Source of the DNA: Cyclina sinensis
Lineage: Eukaryota; Mollusca; Bivalvia; Venerida; Veneridae
NCBI GenBank assembly: GCA_012932295.1
Contig: JAAONU010000013.1
Coordinates: 6,494,603-6,558,602, forward strand
Direction: 5' to 3'
Length of the DNA: 64,000 nt
Below are positions 25,609 through 37,715 of this stretch, piece after piece (positions within the stretch are counted from its first letter, which is position 1; each line of letters begins with the position of its first letter). The notes below the pieces were generated by a model that worked only from the letters and a program-made list of their open reading frames with translations, had not been told where the DNA came from and searched no databases. A program made the position numbers and the translations under genes.

Positions 25609-27511
25609 TGGCAGTGTTTTGTGCCTTTTGATTCTCACAAGAATTTATTTTAAGAATTGCTTTATATTAGTTCACGTAAACAATGTAGTTGTAGAGACAA
25701 TGATAAGCACAGGATCAATTTAACGGCATAAATTCAGGACGTACTAAATGGAGCACAGTAAATGGGTCATAAAAAGAGAACTTTAAATATGTACTGCTTA
25801 TTTCACAGCCAACAACGAACCAGTACATATTCTTCTGCTATGGACAAACATGAAGAAGCAATAACTGCAAAACTGATTGTTTTCACAATCTTTTTCGCTA
25901 TATTCAATCGTGTCCATAAATAACACTGGTCTTTTTAATTAAAAAAGAATTTATAGTCGCCGATAATGAGCACCTCAAAATTGCCAGGTAAGTTTTCAGC
26001 GCTGATACTGTTTAACCGAAGACATAATTGTAATATATTCATTTTGGAATAATTATCTCGATTTCTGTCACAAAGCTGTCGGATATTTAGGAAATTGACA
26101 AGATTCTGAAAATCATCCTTATTGAGCGCTCTGAAACATTTGACCCAGGAGATGAGAGGAGAGGAGAGGAGAGGGGAATCATTTGAACAATCTCGAAAGA
26201 TGTCTGCCACACAATGCAATATATCAAAGACACTGATAATTCAGCAAATAATGTAGCACTGCATTACAGTAAGTGATTAAGATAACAAATGTCTAGAGTT
26301 TCGTCTGTGGTTGATCCAGTAATTCATAACAAGGAAGTATTAGAACACATTAAGTTTTCAGTACGAAAGTGTATATCTGAGTAACCGTGGCGTACAGGTG
26401 ATAAAGAAATTCACACCATATTTGTGTATATGTAATCTGATCTATATTTGACACGTTTATCAAATTTACTTCGTTGCCGGTTAACCCCGGTACATATTCC
26501 GCACAACTACATTATGTAACGTGGGACAATTGACAGCAGATTATTCGTTTTCATGAATATTAATTAGCTAAGAGAAGTAACTCTTCGTCCAATGAGATTT
26601 CGCATTACAAATAGATACCCTTTAATGTGGAGAGAAGGCATAACGACATGTTACTTAGAATAGACGTATTTCCCAGGATTTAAACATAGCCACGAAAGGC
26701 AAATTGTAACGAGTAATTTTATTGGCTGAGATTGTGCAATTGAAATCTTTCGAAAACCAATGAAAATAGGTAATGAATTATTCATGAGTACGAACTTTTA
26801 CCAACGGTCGATGAATAGAGCGAAACGGAATGGATCCAACGTGGGTTTCCGACGATAAAATAACTTATACCTCTGTAAAAGGATAAAATCGGCAATAAAT
26901 AAGGAAAGGGAGGTATAGTTGCTCCGTTGTTCGAACAAAAAGTGGCAATGATATAGAATACGGCACCTTAAGGTCAATGAGCCCAAATACCTTCTCTTCG
27001 TTCTACTCAAATTTTAGCTACTACATTTACTACAGTGCTGCGCAACAAACATATGCGATATTTCACATCATACAAAACCAAATCTTACCAAAACTTACTA
27101 TTTTGGAAATTCTTTCCCCACAATAACATAATCAGTTCAATGTATTTTCCTTATTCGGTAATTTGAGGCGGAAGAAGTAAATTAACCCGGATATTGGAAT
27201 CCCGTTTACTAATCTTAACGTAGCATATTTCAATATTTACACTTCCTTAAGTGGATAGGTGCCTGTTTATGAGCAAACAAACAATCAAAATAATACTTGT
27301 GATAAAAAAAGGAACATTTAAAACAGAAGTAAATGAAAGTGAGGGATTTATTTAACATAGGCTAACCAGATCGAGCTTTTATTTATTTATTTTCATAATT
27401 AATATTTCGCTTTTAATCAGTTATGTAGTTATTTGTATATTTTTCCAAAACTTTTGATCCAGTACTGTAAATATTTTATTCGGTAGTTTGTTCTGTTTAT
27501 CCTATAAAAAC

Positions 27512-30500
27512 ATGTCGAGTAGGGAAAACAATAACGCAAAGTCTTTGTTACTGTCGGATATAGAGAACGAATCTATATTTAATGTTCTCGGAAAAGGCAG
27601 CACGGTAGGTACATTTGCTTTTTACATAAAATTGTTACCATTAAAATATATTATTATAATTACACTTTGTTTCAAACAAAGCGTAATGTTATTTCTAAAT
27701 TCTTATAATAATTCACACATGAAGATGTAGAATGTAATAGGTAAGATTTCAATTACCGGAAGTAAAAACAGCTTATTAGTCGACCGAAATTTGAAATGAC
27801 AATATCGTTAGAAAAGTTTTCAGTTGTAATACAAATGATAAACCTTACTTGTTATTAAATAAAGCAAACGTTTTTTGTTAATAAGCCGTCTATTAAAGAC
27901 TTAGGCTATTATATATTATTTCGTTGAAATAATTTACATTTTAGCTGTGCAAATATGTTTCATATTACCCTATCGTTAAATGCAAATATTTCAGACACTT
28001 GCAACGGGTGTAGTGCAACTGTTCCTTTCTGAAGGTGTAAATAAACAAGAATGGAAGAAAAGGTGCTGTGGTGTTTTATGTTTTATAAAGGACAACTCTA
28101 GAAGGTCTTATTTCTTCCGCCTGTATGATTTGTTGGTAAGCTACTTACCATCTCTGTAAAATTAACGCAAAGGCAGAAGTTAAATCTGCAACAAAACATT
28201 TAAGGAAAGGAACTTTATATCTGAACAGAATGAATTAAATTACAACAATACTTCAGTTCTCTCTAGACACCGCCTTTGAAAAAAACAAACAACTGTTACT
28301 TTAATTAAACTTTCAAGCGTTGCAATTCACAGCTTGAGAAATGGCTGTCATTTCTTCTCAACGGCGTTCTTCCTGGAATATATTTTATCCGAAAACTATA
28401 CTTGTTCTGATTTCAGAACCTGAGACTCAATTTATGAATAAAAACCTTTAAAGTCGCAACCTTTTAATGTTTACTGTTATGCTTTAGACAGAAAGCCGAA
28501 ATATATGGTAGGTGTAATATCTATTATTATTTCAGAATCAGCAAAAGACGTGGGAACAAGAAGTATATATCCACTTCAAGTATAAAACCCCGAGAAAATT
28601 CTTCCATACCTTCGAAGCGCATGTACGAGATATACGCATACACCACCATTTCAATTTGATTTAATTCATTGGCGGTATTAATTAAAAGCAAATACACTTC
28701 GGATTTTGAGCACCGCTGTTAACAAATAGTATATTAAAGCCGGTGAAATAAAGTTCTTGCAAAGTTTTGATAACAATTTATAAGTAAGTAACAAATAGTA
28801 TATTAAAGCCGGTGAAATAAAGTTCTTGCAAAGTTTTGATAACAATTTATAAGTAAGTAACAAATAGTATATTAAAGCCGGTGAAATAAAGTTCTTGCAA
28901 AGTTTTGATAACAATTTATAAGTAAGATCTGATTTTGTTTTCAGTAACATTAGTGTTTGATGTTGTAATCTGGCAAGTTGTGGCCATATGAATTTTTATT
29001 CTGAGAAGTGTTCTCAACATTGAATAGAAACAAACACCAATAATAAAATGCTAATTACTTCCACAAAGGTAAATAACGCTCTAGCAGGTAACAAGGAAAG
29101 CTTTCCTTAGCGGAAAGAATGCCATAAAGATTATCAGTATGTCAGTTAATTGGAAATGACAAGTTGCATGTGTTTATACTTTAACAAAGCAAAATATTCC
29201 TGGTTTTATATTTCTTCTAAGGACTGCCAGGCTGGATTAAACTTTGCCAGTGAACGTGAAGCAGAAACATTCAAACAAGTTGTACAAGGAAAACTACTGG
29301 ACAGACAAATAAAAAGGCTTGGTAAGTGGAACAACTCTTTGAGACTGAATAACACTTTGCCCAACAACAACAAAAATAAATTAGTCGTAATTGTATTGCC
29401 CTATCTTGTCTAGACACTGTGTATTTAGTCAAATAACGGGAAAAGTTTTTCATTTATACCGCTCTTACTGACCAGACATATCTTTTTAAACAGATCACAG
29501 ATTTCAGTGGTTTGAGTGATAAATAATTCATCAGCATAAATTCTCTTTTAAAAAGGCACAACGCCATTACAATAACATTTAATATTTGATATGTGATATT
29601 TGACTGTATATATTCTTTCTTATATAGAAAAGAAAAGATTGAATGTATATTTTTTTCTCTTATATAGAAAAGAAAAGACAACCGGAAGGCGGTAAACGCC
29701 CTGCATTTGACAAAGGTAATGGAAGATTTGATTGGTTAGACTTGATTGATGCACATATTGCCCTGAATCATTCAAAATTCTTGTGTTTTAATTATGTTTA
29801 AGAAAATGTCGGACCTTGTTTTCTTCATCTTTTTATTTATTTATGGTATTTCAGTATATCTATAATCTTTCTTTTTATACCTATGACTATTCATCCTCAC
29901 ACTGTTGCTTTCAGTTTTAAAATGTTTTGACAGTCCTTCTTGTCAAAATTCGATTAGATAAAGTATGGTTTTGTGTAAGTATTTGAAAAATCTACCAAAG
30001 AGTATCATACTTGACTTAATTTTTGAGCATATTTCTTTAATAAGTGACAGATATTTCTCGGTACTCGGTGAATTACATTTAGCTTAACTGCTAAATTTCA
30101 CCGACGTATGTTGTCAAACGTCTTGAGTATCTTTTGTTTTAGGTTTGGTACCGCCTTTGCCGGCTAGAGACGCGGTGCCTAATAAGCCAGTTACAAACAC
30201 AACGCCAGACTTACCTAAGACAAGAGACAAAGTCAAGGGGAAAGGAGGAAAAAAGATAACCAAGTCCGATATAAGCTCTCCGACACAGTTCAGACATGTA
30301 GGTCACGCGGGATGGGACCCAGAAAGCGGTCTACAGGTTTGGCAGACTTTACAACAATCTCAAAATTTGCATGCAATACTTACAATAATATCATATAATT
30401 GACATTGCCAGGAAGTTTTTTGAGAAAATGTTAAATCTAGTTGCTTTCATGTAGAACGAGGACACTATTGTTTCAGCAATTTAAAAACAAGTGTTGCCAT

Positions 30501-32778
30501 CATACTAAAAAACTGTTATTACAATATGTGTCCAGAAGCAGATGTGTTGATAACCTTCTTGTTGTTCCTCCTTCCTCACCTTGCTCTTATCATATGATTA
30601 TGTCAACAGTTATGATGCCGACCTTTTTTATTTTTTTATTTGCTTGTTTTTTGTTCTTTCCATTCTGTGCAATTCTGCACGAGTGTTTGGCAGTGCTTTA
30701 AAGGCATTATTATGCCACTATATTACAAGACATAGGAGACATCAGATAACATCATATGAGATGAACGATAACAAGTATCTGTGATTGTCTTTTAAATTAG
30801 AAAGTCTATGAATGTTATGGGAACTCGAATTCAGGTGTGATAGATGAGTACGTTCTAAAAAGTTTACTCTATAATAAGACTCCACAACTACATTACTATG
30901 CATAGAAATAGTGTACACCTCTTCCTGTGAAATGAAATAAATCTCAAACTAAATGTGTCCTACAGTACATCCCTAGTCATAAATTTCAGACTGATTTGAG
31001 AGTTCCAGATATTGCACCAACTTTATTACAATGCACATTTCTTTCGAAAATGTTTTGGTGTCTTAATTTTGATAGTTTGATTGTGTCAACAATTATGATG
31101 CTGGCAATTATTTGATGTTGCTGACGCTGCTTTTTAATATACTGTTTTGGATGATTAACAGGTTGCTGTTATTAATTTTAAAGACAGAAAAACTTGATCC
31201 CGAGATGAAGGCATTGTTTGAGGAGATAGGACTGAATGACCATTCACAAGTTGACGAAGACACCATAGATTTTATTTATGACTTTGTCGACAAATATGGT
31301 GGTCTCAGTGCTGTACGAGAAGACCTTGCGAGAAAAAGGCCACCTGCTGTTACTGCTTCAACAGGTTAGTTAGTCGAATAAATTATGTTTCTGACATAAC
31401 TATTTAGATTATAGATACAAGTAAGGTAAGATAATCTGTAATTGTTTCAGTTAAACAGAACTAAACAATAATATATGGCAGGTAGAAAGTATTGATGTAT
31501 TGATTCGCCGTTTCATTTAAATATGCTTAAAGCAACGATGCTTGTACCAAATAAAGTGGGTTTTTTAGACAAATATTTGAATAAGAACTACGTAAACAGG
31601 AAATCATTAACATGAAATATTAGCACAACTGGTGGTTTTATACTGATTATCAGAATAATCCAGATTGTGATTTTGAACAGATCACTTACACACACATACT
31701 GGAAAATCGCCGGCTAGAGAACTACCACCTCTCCTTCCAAGCAGACACAAGAAACCTACCGCTCTACCTCCACCTATAATAAGTCAGCAGGGGCATCAAA
31801 GAACCGATACGGGAAGAAATGTTCCACCGCCGCCTCTGTTAGATATTCCTCCACCGCCACCCTTACCGCCACCATCAACTTCCACACCACTCCACCCGCC
31901 TTTAAAAACGAGTACTGAAATCAGCAAACCGCCACCAACTTCCGGCAGAGCTGGACTTTTAGATGATATTGCTAACTTTAAAAGCTCAAAATTATCGCAC
32001 GTGCAACCTGAACAAAACGTAAGTGTGAAAAATAAATATATACTGATGCCGTTTTTATACTGTAATATACAACAGCTTAATTTGTCTCGTTCGGTATCGG
32101 TCGGAATGATGTATTATCTGTTCACCTTTAAAGATGTTTTGCACACTGATAACTCAGACATTTTAGATCTATGACTTCCTTATTTCGATTCGTAGTGCTA
32201 GTTCTATCATTGTCAGATACCAACGTAAAGTTTTCCATGCATGTACATGCAGACGTAAAGACGCAGATCTTGTCGTAAGCTTGTCTTTAATCTACATAAC
32301 CGTTTGTTTGTTGGGTTTTTTTTGTTGTTGTTGTTTTTCTCTTTTTTGGGGGGTTTTTCTTTCTTGTTTTTTCAACTGACTAATTCACTTACTGATGAAA
32401 TAGCTAGAATTAGTAATTAACTGTATCTTTTTTTCAGGGAGAAAACCCTGCAAAATCATCAATCGAAGCTTCGGGTGGTATAGCGGCAGCCCTCATGGAT
32501 GCTCTCAACAAAAGAAAACCTGCTATGCAGTTGTCAGGTATATGGGGTTTTGTTTGGTTTATCCTGAGAATATTTATCAATGAATGAGTCAGTTATTCGT
32601 CACTAGCAATGAGCCCACTGTTGTATTTCTCTAATATAGGTACAGGAAAATCTGTTTCATCGAACATTTTCATTGATTTAATTGAACCTGCTGTAATTTG
32701 TACTTTGCACTTTTACTTCCAGATGATGACGACACAAGTAGTGATGAAATTGATGATGACGAAGAATGGGACGATTAG
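27512..32778 (+). CDS. WASP-C: short WASP-family Arp2/3 activator (10 coding exons)
   Basis: Coding exons: 27512-27604, 27995-28135, 28536-28622, 29222-29321, 29668-29715, 30143-30336, 31184-31364, 31681-32018 (or 31720-32018), 32438-32537, 32723-32778; all GT-AG; 445 aa (432 with the later acceptor). Start MSSRENNNAK matches the other copies. Domains: WH1 about 18-135; basic region about 182-198; CRIB 200-214 (ISSPTQFRHVGHAGW, closest to consensus of the two short copies); GBD with Y253 in FIYDFVDKYGG; proline-rich exon 8 with PPPPLLDIPPPPPLPPP; WH2 GRAGLLDDIANF... about 370-389; connector IAAALMDALNKRK; acidic tail ending EEWDD with W443. Exons 4, 7 and 9 are almost identical to WASP-B, so the split is recent. 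Exon 8 start is uncertain: a deletion relative to WASP-B removed the ancestral acceptor. The one after TTTTGAACAG (31680) has a better pyrimidine tract than the one at 31719, and both are in frame. Confidence 0.91.
28721..28927. repeat. Tandem triplication, 3 x 69 bp, in WASP-C intron 3
   Basis: Three essentially identical 69-bp copies start at 28721, 28790 and 28859 (AACAAATAGTATATTAAAGC). WASP-B has a single diverged copy at the matching place (about 14970-15045). Since 69 is a multiple of three, a minus-strand frame with a 23-residue period stays open; it is not a gene. Confidence 0.95.
29595..29667. repeat. Two-copy precursor of the splice-site minisatellite, WASP-C intron 4
   Basis: TTTCTTATATAG followed by AAAAGAAAAGATTGAATG, then a second TTTTCTCTTATATAG followed by exon 5 (AAAAGAAAAGACAACC). 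Spacing of the two AG ends is 40 bp, so use of the upstream one would shift the frame. This is the same site that carries about 33 copies in WASP-B. Confidence 0.85.
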
Positions 32779-32929
32779 ATCCCTTGTTTTGACTGTTTAA
32801 GTATTTATGTTAGACATTTTCTTTGCGTCATTTTCTTTTGACTTTATGGCTGTGAAATTGTTTCGAAGGTACAACGGCTTCCTGAATGAACTAATTCTGT
32901 TGAAAGTCACCGAAAAACAACGAAATTCA

Positions 32930-32935
32930 AATAAA
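32930..32935 (+). promoter_or_regulatory. Candidate polyadenylation signal for WASP-C
   Basis: AATAAA, 152 nt after the WASP-C stop. A second AATAAA is at 33517-33522. Which is used cannot be told from sequence. Confidence 0.4.
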
Positions 32936-35047
32936 TTAATTCTGACATAAAACCCTAAAACTGTCATGATCTTTCTCCCGTTTTATTTAACTGATTTTTT
33001 GTTTAGCTTTTTTTCATTTTTATAAGAAAAAGTATTCGCTTTAAATTGTCTGTTGCTTATGTTATATCAGACTTTTAACCTCACAAACACACCCTTCTGT
33101 TAGGTGTTACAATTTCATCGAGCTTCATGTTTTGTCTAGACTGAAAGAATGTACTGCTGTCTTCAGAAGGTACCTCTGCAGAATCACTGTTGTCAGTCTG
33201 AGTCAGTTTTTGGTCAGTTGTGTCTATCATCTGATAACCCCATTATTTACCCTAGTTAAGATGGGCAGAGCTAACTATTTATTTATAAGTTAGCATTCCA
33301 TACTTTGGGTTAGCTCTGGAGAGATGAAGGTTCCCCATAAATACAGCGCCCAGCAGTGCTCAGGGTCTTTCACGTCCTTTTTTATCTTTCTTTTGGGTCT
33401 TAGGGATCATAGCTTAAATTATGTAGTGCAAGAGATAAATGTTTGAAGACTGGAAATACACCTATTTTATATAGATTGTTAAAAATATTTGTGATGCATT
33501 TGAATCATTAGTGTAGAATAAACTACAGAAATAGGCAGACAATTAGTTCTTAGTGATCAGTGACAAAGGCATAAAATCAGTGTGTTCGTAACAACAACCT
33601 CAACACCATTCCCCTCCCAAGTTTTTGTAACAAAGGCAATATCCTCTTTGCAAAGCAATACTGACTATAACAGTAAAGATAAAGAGACTTGTAATCCAAC
33701 CTGCAACAAGTCTGGAGGAATATCAAAAAGAAAGAAATATCATACTGGCGCTTCCGATTAATATTACTAATTACTAATGATTACCCTGTAGTCATTAGCC
33801 ATTAGTCAAGAATATTCAAATTCAAATTTCAACTAAATAGTCTACCTGATATACACAAAATTTCATGAATACTGATTTAAAGCTTAGTTCACCTTATTTT
33901 TTAAAGTAAAAATTTTTGTGTATGTCCTGATGTTGTTAAGCCTTTTTTCCTACATCGTCAGTAAAATTTCACTATAAAATCATTTGTGTATATACATGTA
34001 TATTTTCATTGTTCTTTTACAATGTAATATTTTGCATTATCTACATTGTAAAAAAATCAGTTTTACTTTTGACAATTGAATTACATAATAGTGTAACACA
34101 ATATCTAGTTAGTAATACATTGTATTCTTAATAGACAATTATATTTGTTTAAAGTGGTGCTCTTGTTTAACGTGGGCATAGTTTGATTATGTTTTTCGGT
34201 ATAACTTCTTTTATTTGATGAATACTTCTGTTACAGCAACATTTTACTAACAGTATTAAGTGCATAATTTTGATATTTGTGATTCTAGTTTTTAGCCCCC
34301 AACTTAGGCAGAGGTATATTGAATCTTTGAAAAAATAACAGTTTGTAATAACTTGAGTATTTTTGGATGGATTTTTAGATAAGAAGGCACAAATGTTTTC
34401 ATTACTATACAAATTCACAGACAAATATGGGGTGTCAAAGTCACGGCTTGAAATCAAAGATAATGAATTTGAACAGTTTTGCCATATTTCATAAATATCT
34501 TTCAGTTGATTTTGTAATTATTTTTATTAATGTTTTGTATAATATTTCACACAAATGTTTCACATCACAAGAACAAGGATATTCAGATGATCAAAACTTT
34601 GTGTCACTCGTCAAGGTAACAACTATATGTCTAATGTCAGAAATAACTTTTTTCTATATTTATTCACCTGTATGTTTTTGGTTATTTTAAGGGAAATTTG
34701 GTATATAAATTGTTAAGTTATTTGTTCATTATTTTTATGAACAAATGGTAGCAGTAACTAATCAACACTGTTTGGCGTGGGATATGAATTCAACGGATTT
34801 GCTTATTCCAGTGACTTCTTAACTAGGTTCACTGTTTTCTTTAAAAGTTATTAAATGTTATCAATACTTATCTTAGTTGTTTTTGTGGAATTTCAATCAT
34901 TTTAAGTTGTACAATATTAAGATTTGGTGACTGCCAGAAAATGAAAAACATGCTTGGACAGATTCATAATTGGTTCCAGGATTACCATGGACAATTGTAG
35001 CATACACAAGGGACGTACACACTGCCCATTAACAGAAGATGTCAAAA

Positions 35048-35395
35048 CAAGGGACCCATAGAAGACGAGTGTGTTAAAACAGGACCCATATAGGGCCCAT
35101 ATACTGCCCAGATGTCTGAACAAGGGACCCATATAGGGCCCATATACTGCCCAGGTGTCTGAACAAGGGACCCATATAGGGCCCATATACTGCCCAGGTG
35201 TCTGAACAATGGCCCATATACTGCCCAGATGTCTGAATAAGGGACCCATATAGGGCCCATATGCTGCTCATATAGCAAACCCATATGGGCCCCTCATGGT
35301 GCCCGGTTGAACATCCCATGTGGGCCCCACATGGGGTGCCCATATAGGACCCATATGGTAACCCGAATGGGGCCCATCTGGGTCCCATATATTTT
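35048..35395. repeat. 43-bp minisatellite rich in GGGCCCATAT
   Basis: Several 43-bp units starting ATAGGGCCCATATACTGCCC and ending GGGACCCAT, then degenerate units to about 35395 with palindromic GGGCCC/CCCATATGGG motifs. Since 43 is not a multiple of three, one minus-strand frame reads the unit in all three frames in turn (MGPLFRHLGS, YMGPIWVPCSDTW, SLVQTSGQYMGP). The ORF is an artefact of lacking stops in any frame. Confidence 0.9.
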
Positions 35396-35576
35396 GTTTG
35401 CTGGGCAGTACTTAGGCTCGTCATCATTTTGATGTCTTTCAAGATGGCGATTGCAAAATGTGCAGTTTTATAGTTAACTAGGTGGGTATTCAGTTGAACA
35501 CTTATGTCGCCCTTGGATACTTTGTTAGAATAACTTAAAAGGTAAACAAGAGCCTGCTGGAAAAGACAGCATGCTA

Positions 35577-36035
35577 GTCCAAGAACAAAAAGGGGCATAA
35601 CTCCACTAAATGTGATCTTGACCTAAAGATTTTGCATCATCACGACCCTGTTGTCATAAGTTATAGCAAACGTTAAGTTTTCGTGACGGACGGACTGACG
35701 GACAAAGCGATCCCTATGTCGCAAGCGATACAATTGTAAGCATTACAATTGGAAAGTTTGATGAAGAAATATTAAGAAATTGCATAGTTATAGCCCATGG
35801 TAAGTTTTCGTGACGAAGTCCAAGTACAAAAGGGGGTATAACTATGTCAAATGTGACCTTGACCTTAATATTCTGGCATCGACACGACCCTATTGTCGTA
35901 AGCAATATATTTGAAAGATTGACGAGGAAATGTAAAGAAATGGCGAAGTTATAGCAAACGTTAAGTTTTCGTGACGGACGGACGGACGGAAAAAGCGATC
36001 CCTATGTATCGCCGTTTCTTCGAAAGGGCGACACA
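35577..36035. repeat. Two-unit GACGGACGG repeat
   Basis: Two units carry AAAGGGG-ATAACT, GTGACCTTGACC-like, CGACCCTATTGTC and TAGCAAACGTTAAGTTTTCG, the last followed by GACGGACGGACGG and AAAGCGATCCCTATGT. The pieces sit near 35577-35720 and 35815-36035. No coding capacity. Confidence 0.75.
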
Positions 36036-36559
36036 AAAACTATGGTATGCATACGTATAGGGAAAAATGTTGATAAATATTTATTCTGTCGTTTAGATAT
36101 GGACAGTTATGTTTGCAATGAAATATCATCTTGTCACACAAGCGCTCGAAACCTTGAAACACGTAAGCCAGCCGACGGATAATCACGTAGACTGTTGATG
36201 AAGGGAAAAAATTTATGACAGCTTGGCTGTTCAGACGGAAGAGAAATAATAAAGAAAGGAAATGAAAAATGGGAAAATAATAGTTACATATAATGAATAA
36301 CATATAAAAAACATCAGTCCAAGATGTGTGAATTATGTTAAACTTGAGGCACTTGAATGCGTGCTACGTACATCTTTCGTGCCGACATAGTTTATAAAAC
36401 TTGTCTCCTTCAATACGAGATAAGTTTTGCCTGCAAATAAAGGACACCTCTGCCTGTAAACATCGGGGGTCCTGTACCGAATGGACACTTCATATGCGAG
36501 TTGGTAAACGTCAAACCAGGACACGATAAACGAAGCTTAGGCAAAAGTAACTCAGGTTG

Positions 36560-37260
36560 ATGTTGCTCGTGCTTTGTACGTGTCCAGGTTGAGGATGTGT
36601 TTCATCGGCAACGAGCAGGAAAGCCTGGAAGTACGAACCCGCTCCAACACCTACGTGACTGGTTCCAGGCAGCCACAGAGGCTGTCATAATTTTCCTGGT
36701 ATGAGAGGGATCAGCAAAAGATATTGCTGTACCATTTTGACGGAATGTCTTCGTGCTGAATGCCTAAGCTGCTGCACCACATATCGCGTGAGACTACTTC
36801 AGTGGTGGAGGACTGTCTTATTCAGCAACGAGTCGCGATTTCTGCTCAACAGAAATGAAGATAGAACCCGTATAAACCGGAGACTTAATGAATTTTATGA
36901 CTGTAATTGCGTGCTAGAAGTTGACCGATTTGGAGGAGGAAGTACTATGGTTTTGGCAGAAATTACTCACAATCGAACGGAACACATTCACATTCCTGGA
37001 AACCTAAACGCCATGCCATATAGAGATGTTATTCTTTGCCGTTTCTCAACCATCATTGTGGCGTTTTTCAGCATAATAATGCTTGGCCACATTTTTCCCG
37101 TGTTTGTCGGGACTTCCTGGATATCTACAACGTTCTGCCCTGATCAGCATGATCAGCTGGCCTTTAACTATTTGAACACTTGTGGGAAGTTCTGGACCAC
37201 CGTGTACTCTACCGGGACTTCTTGAGACTCTCCAGGGTGAATTGCGGGCATGTCCACTTC
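36560..37260 (+). pseudogene. Degenerate Tc1/mariner-type transposase
   Basis: The frame at 36701-37225 reads WWRTVLFSNESRFLLNR, then VLEVDRFGGGSTMVLAEI and GNLNAMPYRDVILC. This is the usual order in Tc1/mariner-family transposases around the first catalytic Asp/Glu region (the family's usual D is N in 'FSNESRF'), followed by the second catalytic stretch. Frames after about 37040 no longer match: the expected QDNARPH and PDLNPIEHxWD motifs are broken by frameshifts and substitutions. Upstream (36560-36700) a second frame holds N-terminal helix-turn-helix remnants. No terminal inverted repeats identified. Inactive; the copy lies in the WASP-C flank and has no counterpart in the WASP-B flank. 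Confidence 0.8.
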
Positions 37261-37657
37261 CTTACTGTATCAGTTGGCTGTCAATTTCAAGGAGTGATTA
37301 CTGCTTATGGAGGGCATATGTGTTATGACTTTCCCGTGTTGTATATTTATGATTTCATGTAACTTGGAATTTGCATTTTAAGAACCATGTTTCCATGTGG
37401 CTTCCACAAGAAGGCCTGTCTGACGTCCACAAGAAGGCCTGTCTGAGATTACGACTGTTAATTAAATGCAATATGAATTAAATGTAACATTGTTTTCCTT
37501 TCTATACAGTGTAAGGTTTCTGTTTTGAAGGGAATAATGGTTAGTCTGCCATATCGTTAAACAGTGCGTTTCTAAATGTCCATCTGGATTTTGACACAAA
37601 TGTTTGAATAGATTTCCCCTCATGCTGCAATATAAAAAATGATCTCGGAGACATATT

Positions 37658-37715
37658 AGCTGGCCCTTTCAATAGGGGTGACACTATAATAACACAAAGC
37701 CTTTACCTTTTATTG
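37658..37715 (+). mobile_element. SINE tail fragment
   Basis: Matches the 3' tail of the SINE at 46231-46490: GCTGGCCCTTTCAATAGG followed by GTGACACTATAATAA. Head absent. Confidence 0.6.

Larger units (their letters stand above)
21631..27511. other. WASP-B to WASP-C intergenic region
   Basis: Holds the WASP-B 3' UTR, a SINE-like element, a 1.9-kb repeat and, from about 26290, the duplicated upstream flank of WASP-C. No exon found. Segments at 23157-23660 and 25609-25760 match the downstream flank of WASP-C (35405-37850), marking the duplicated unit. Confidence 0.7.

Noticed and set aside
28678..28950. 90-codon minus-strand frame
   Set aside because: Three copies of a 69-bp intronic repeat in WASP-C intron 3.
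35074..35598. 174-codon minus-strand frame rich in MGPxW
   Set aside because: Product of the 43-bp minisatellite, which has no stop in any frame; the remainder lacks coding character.
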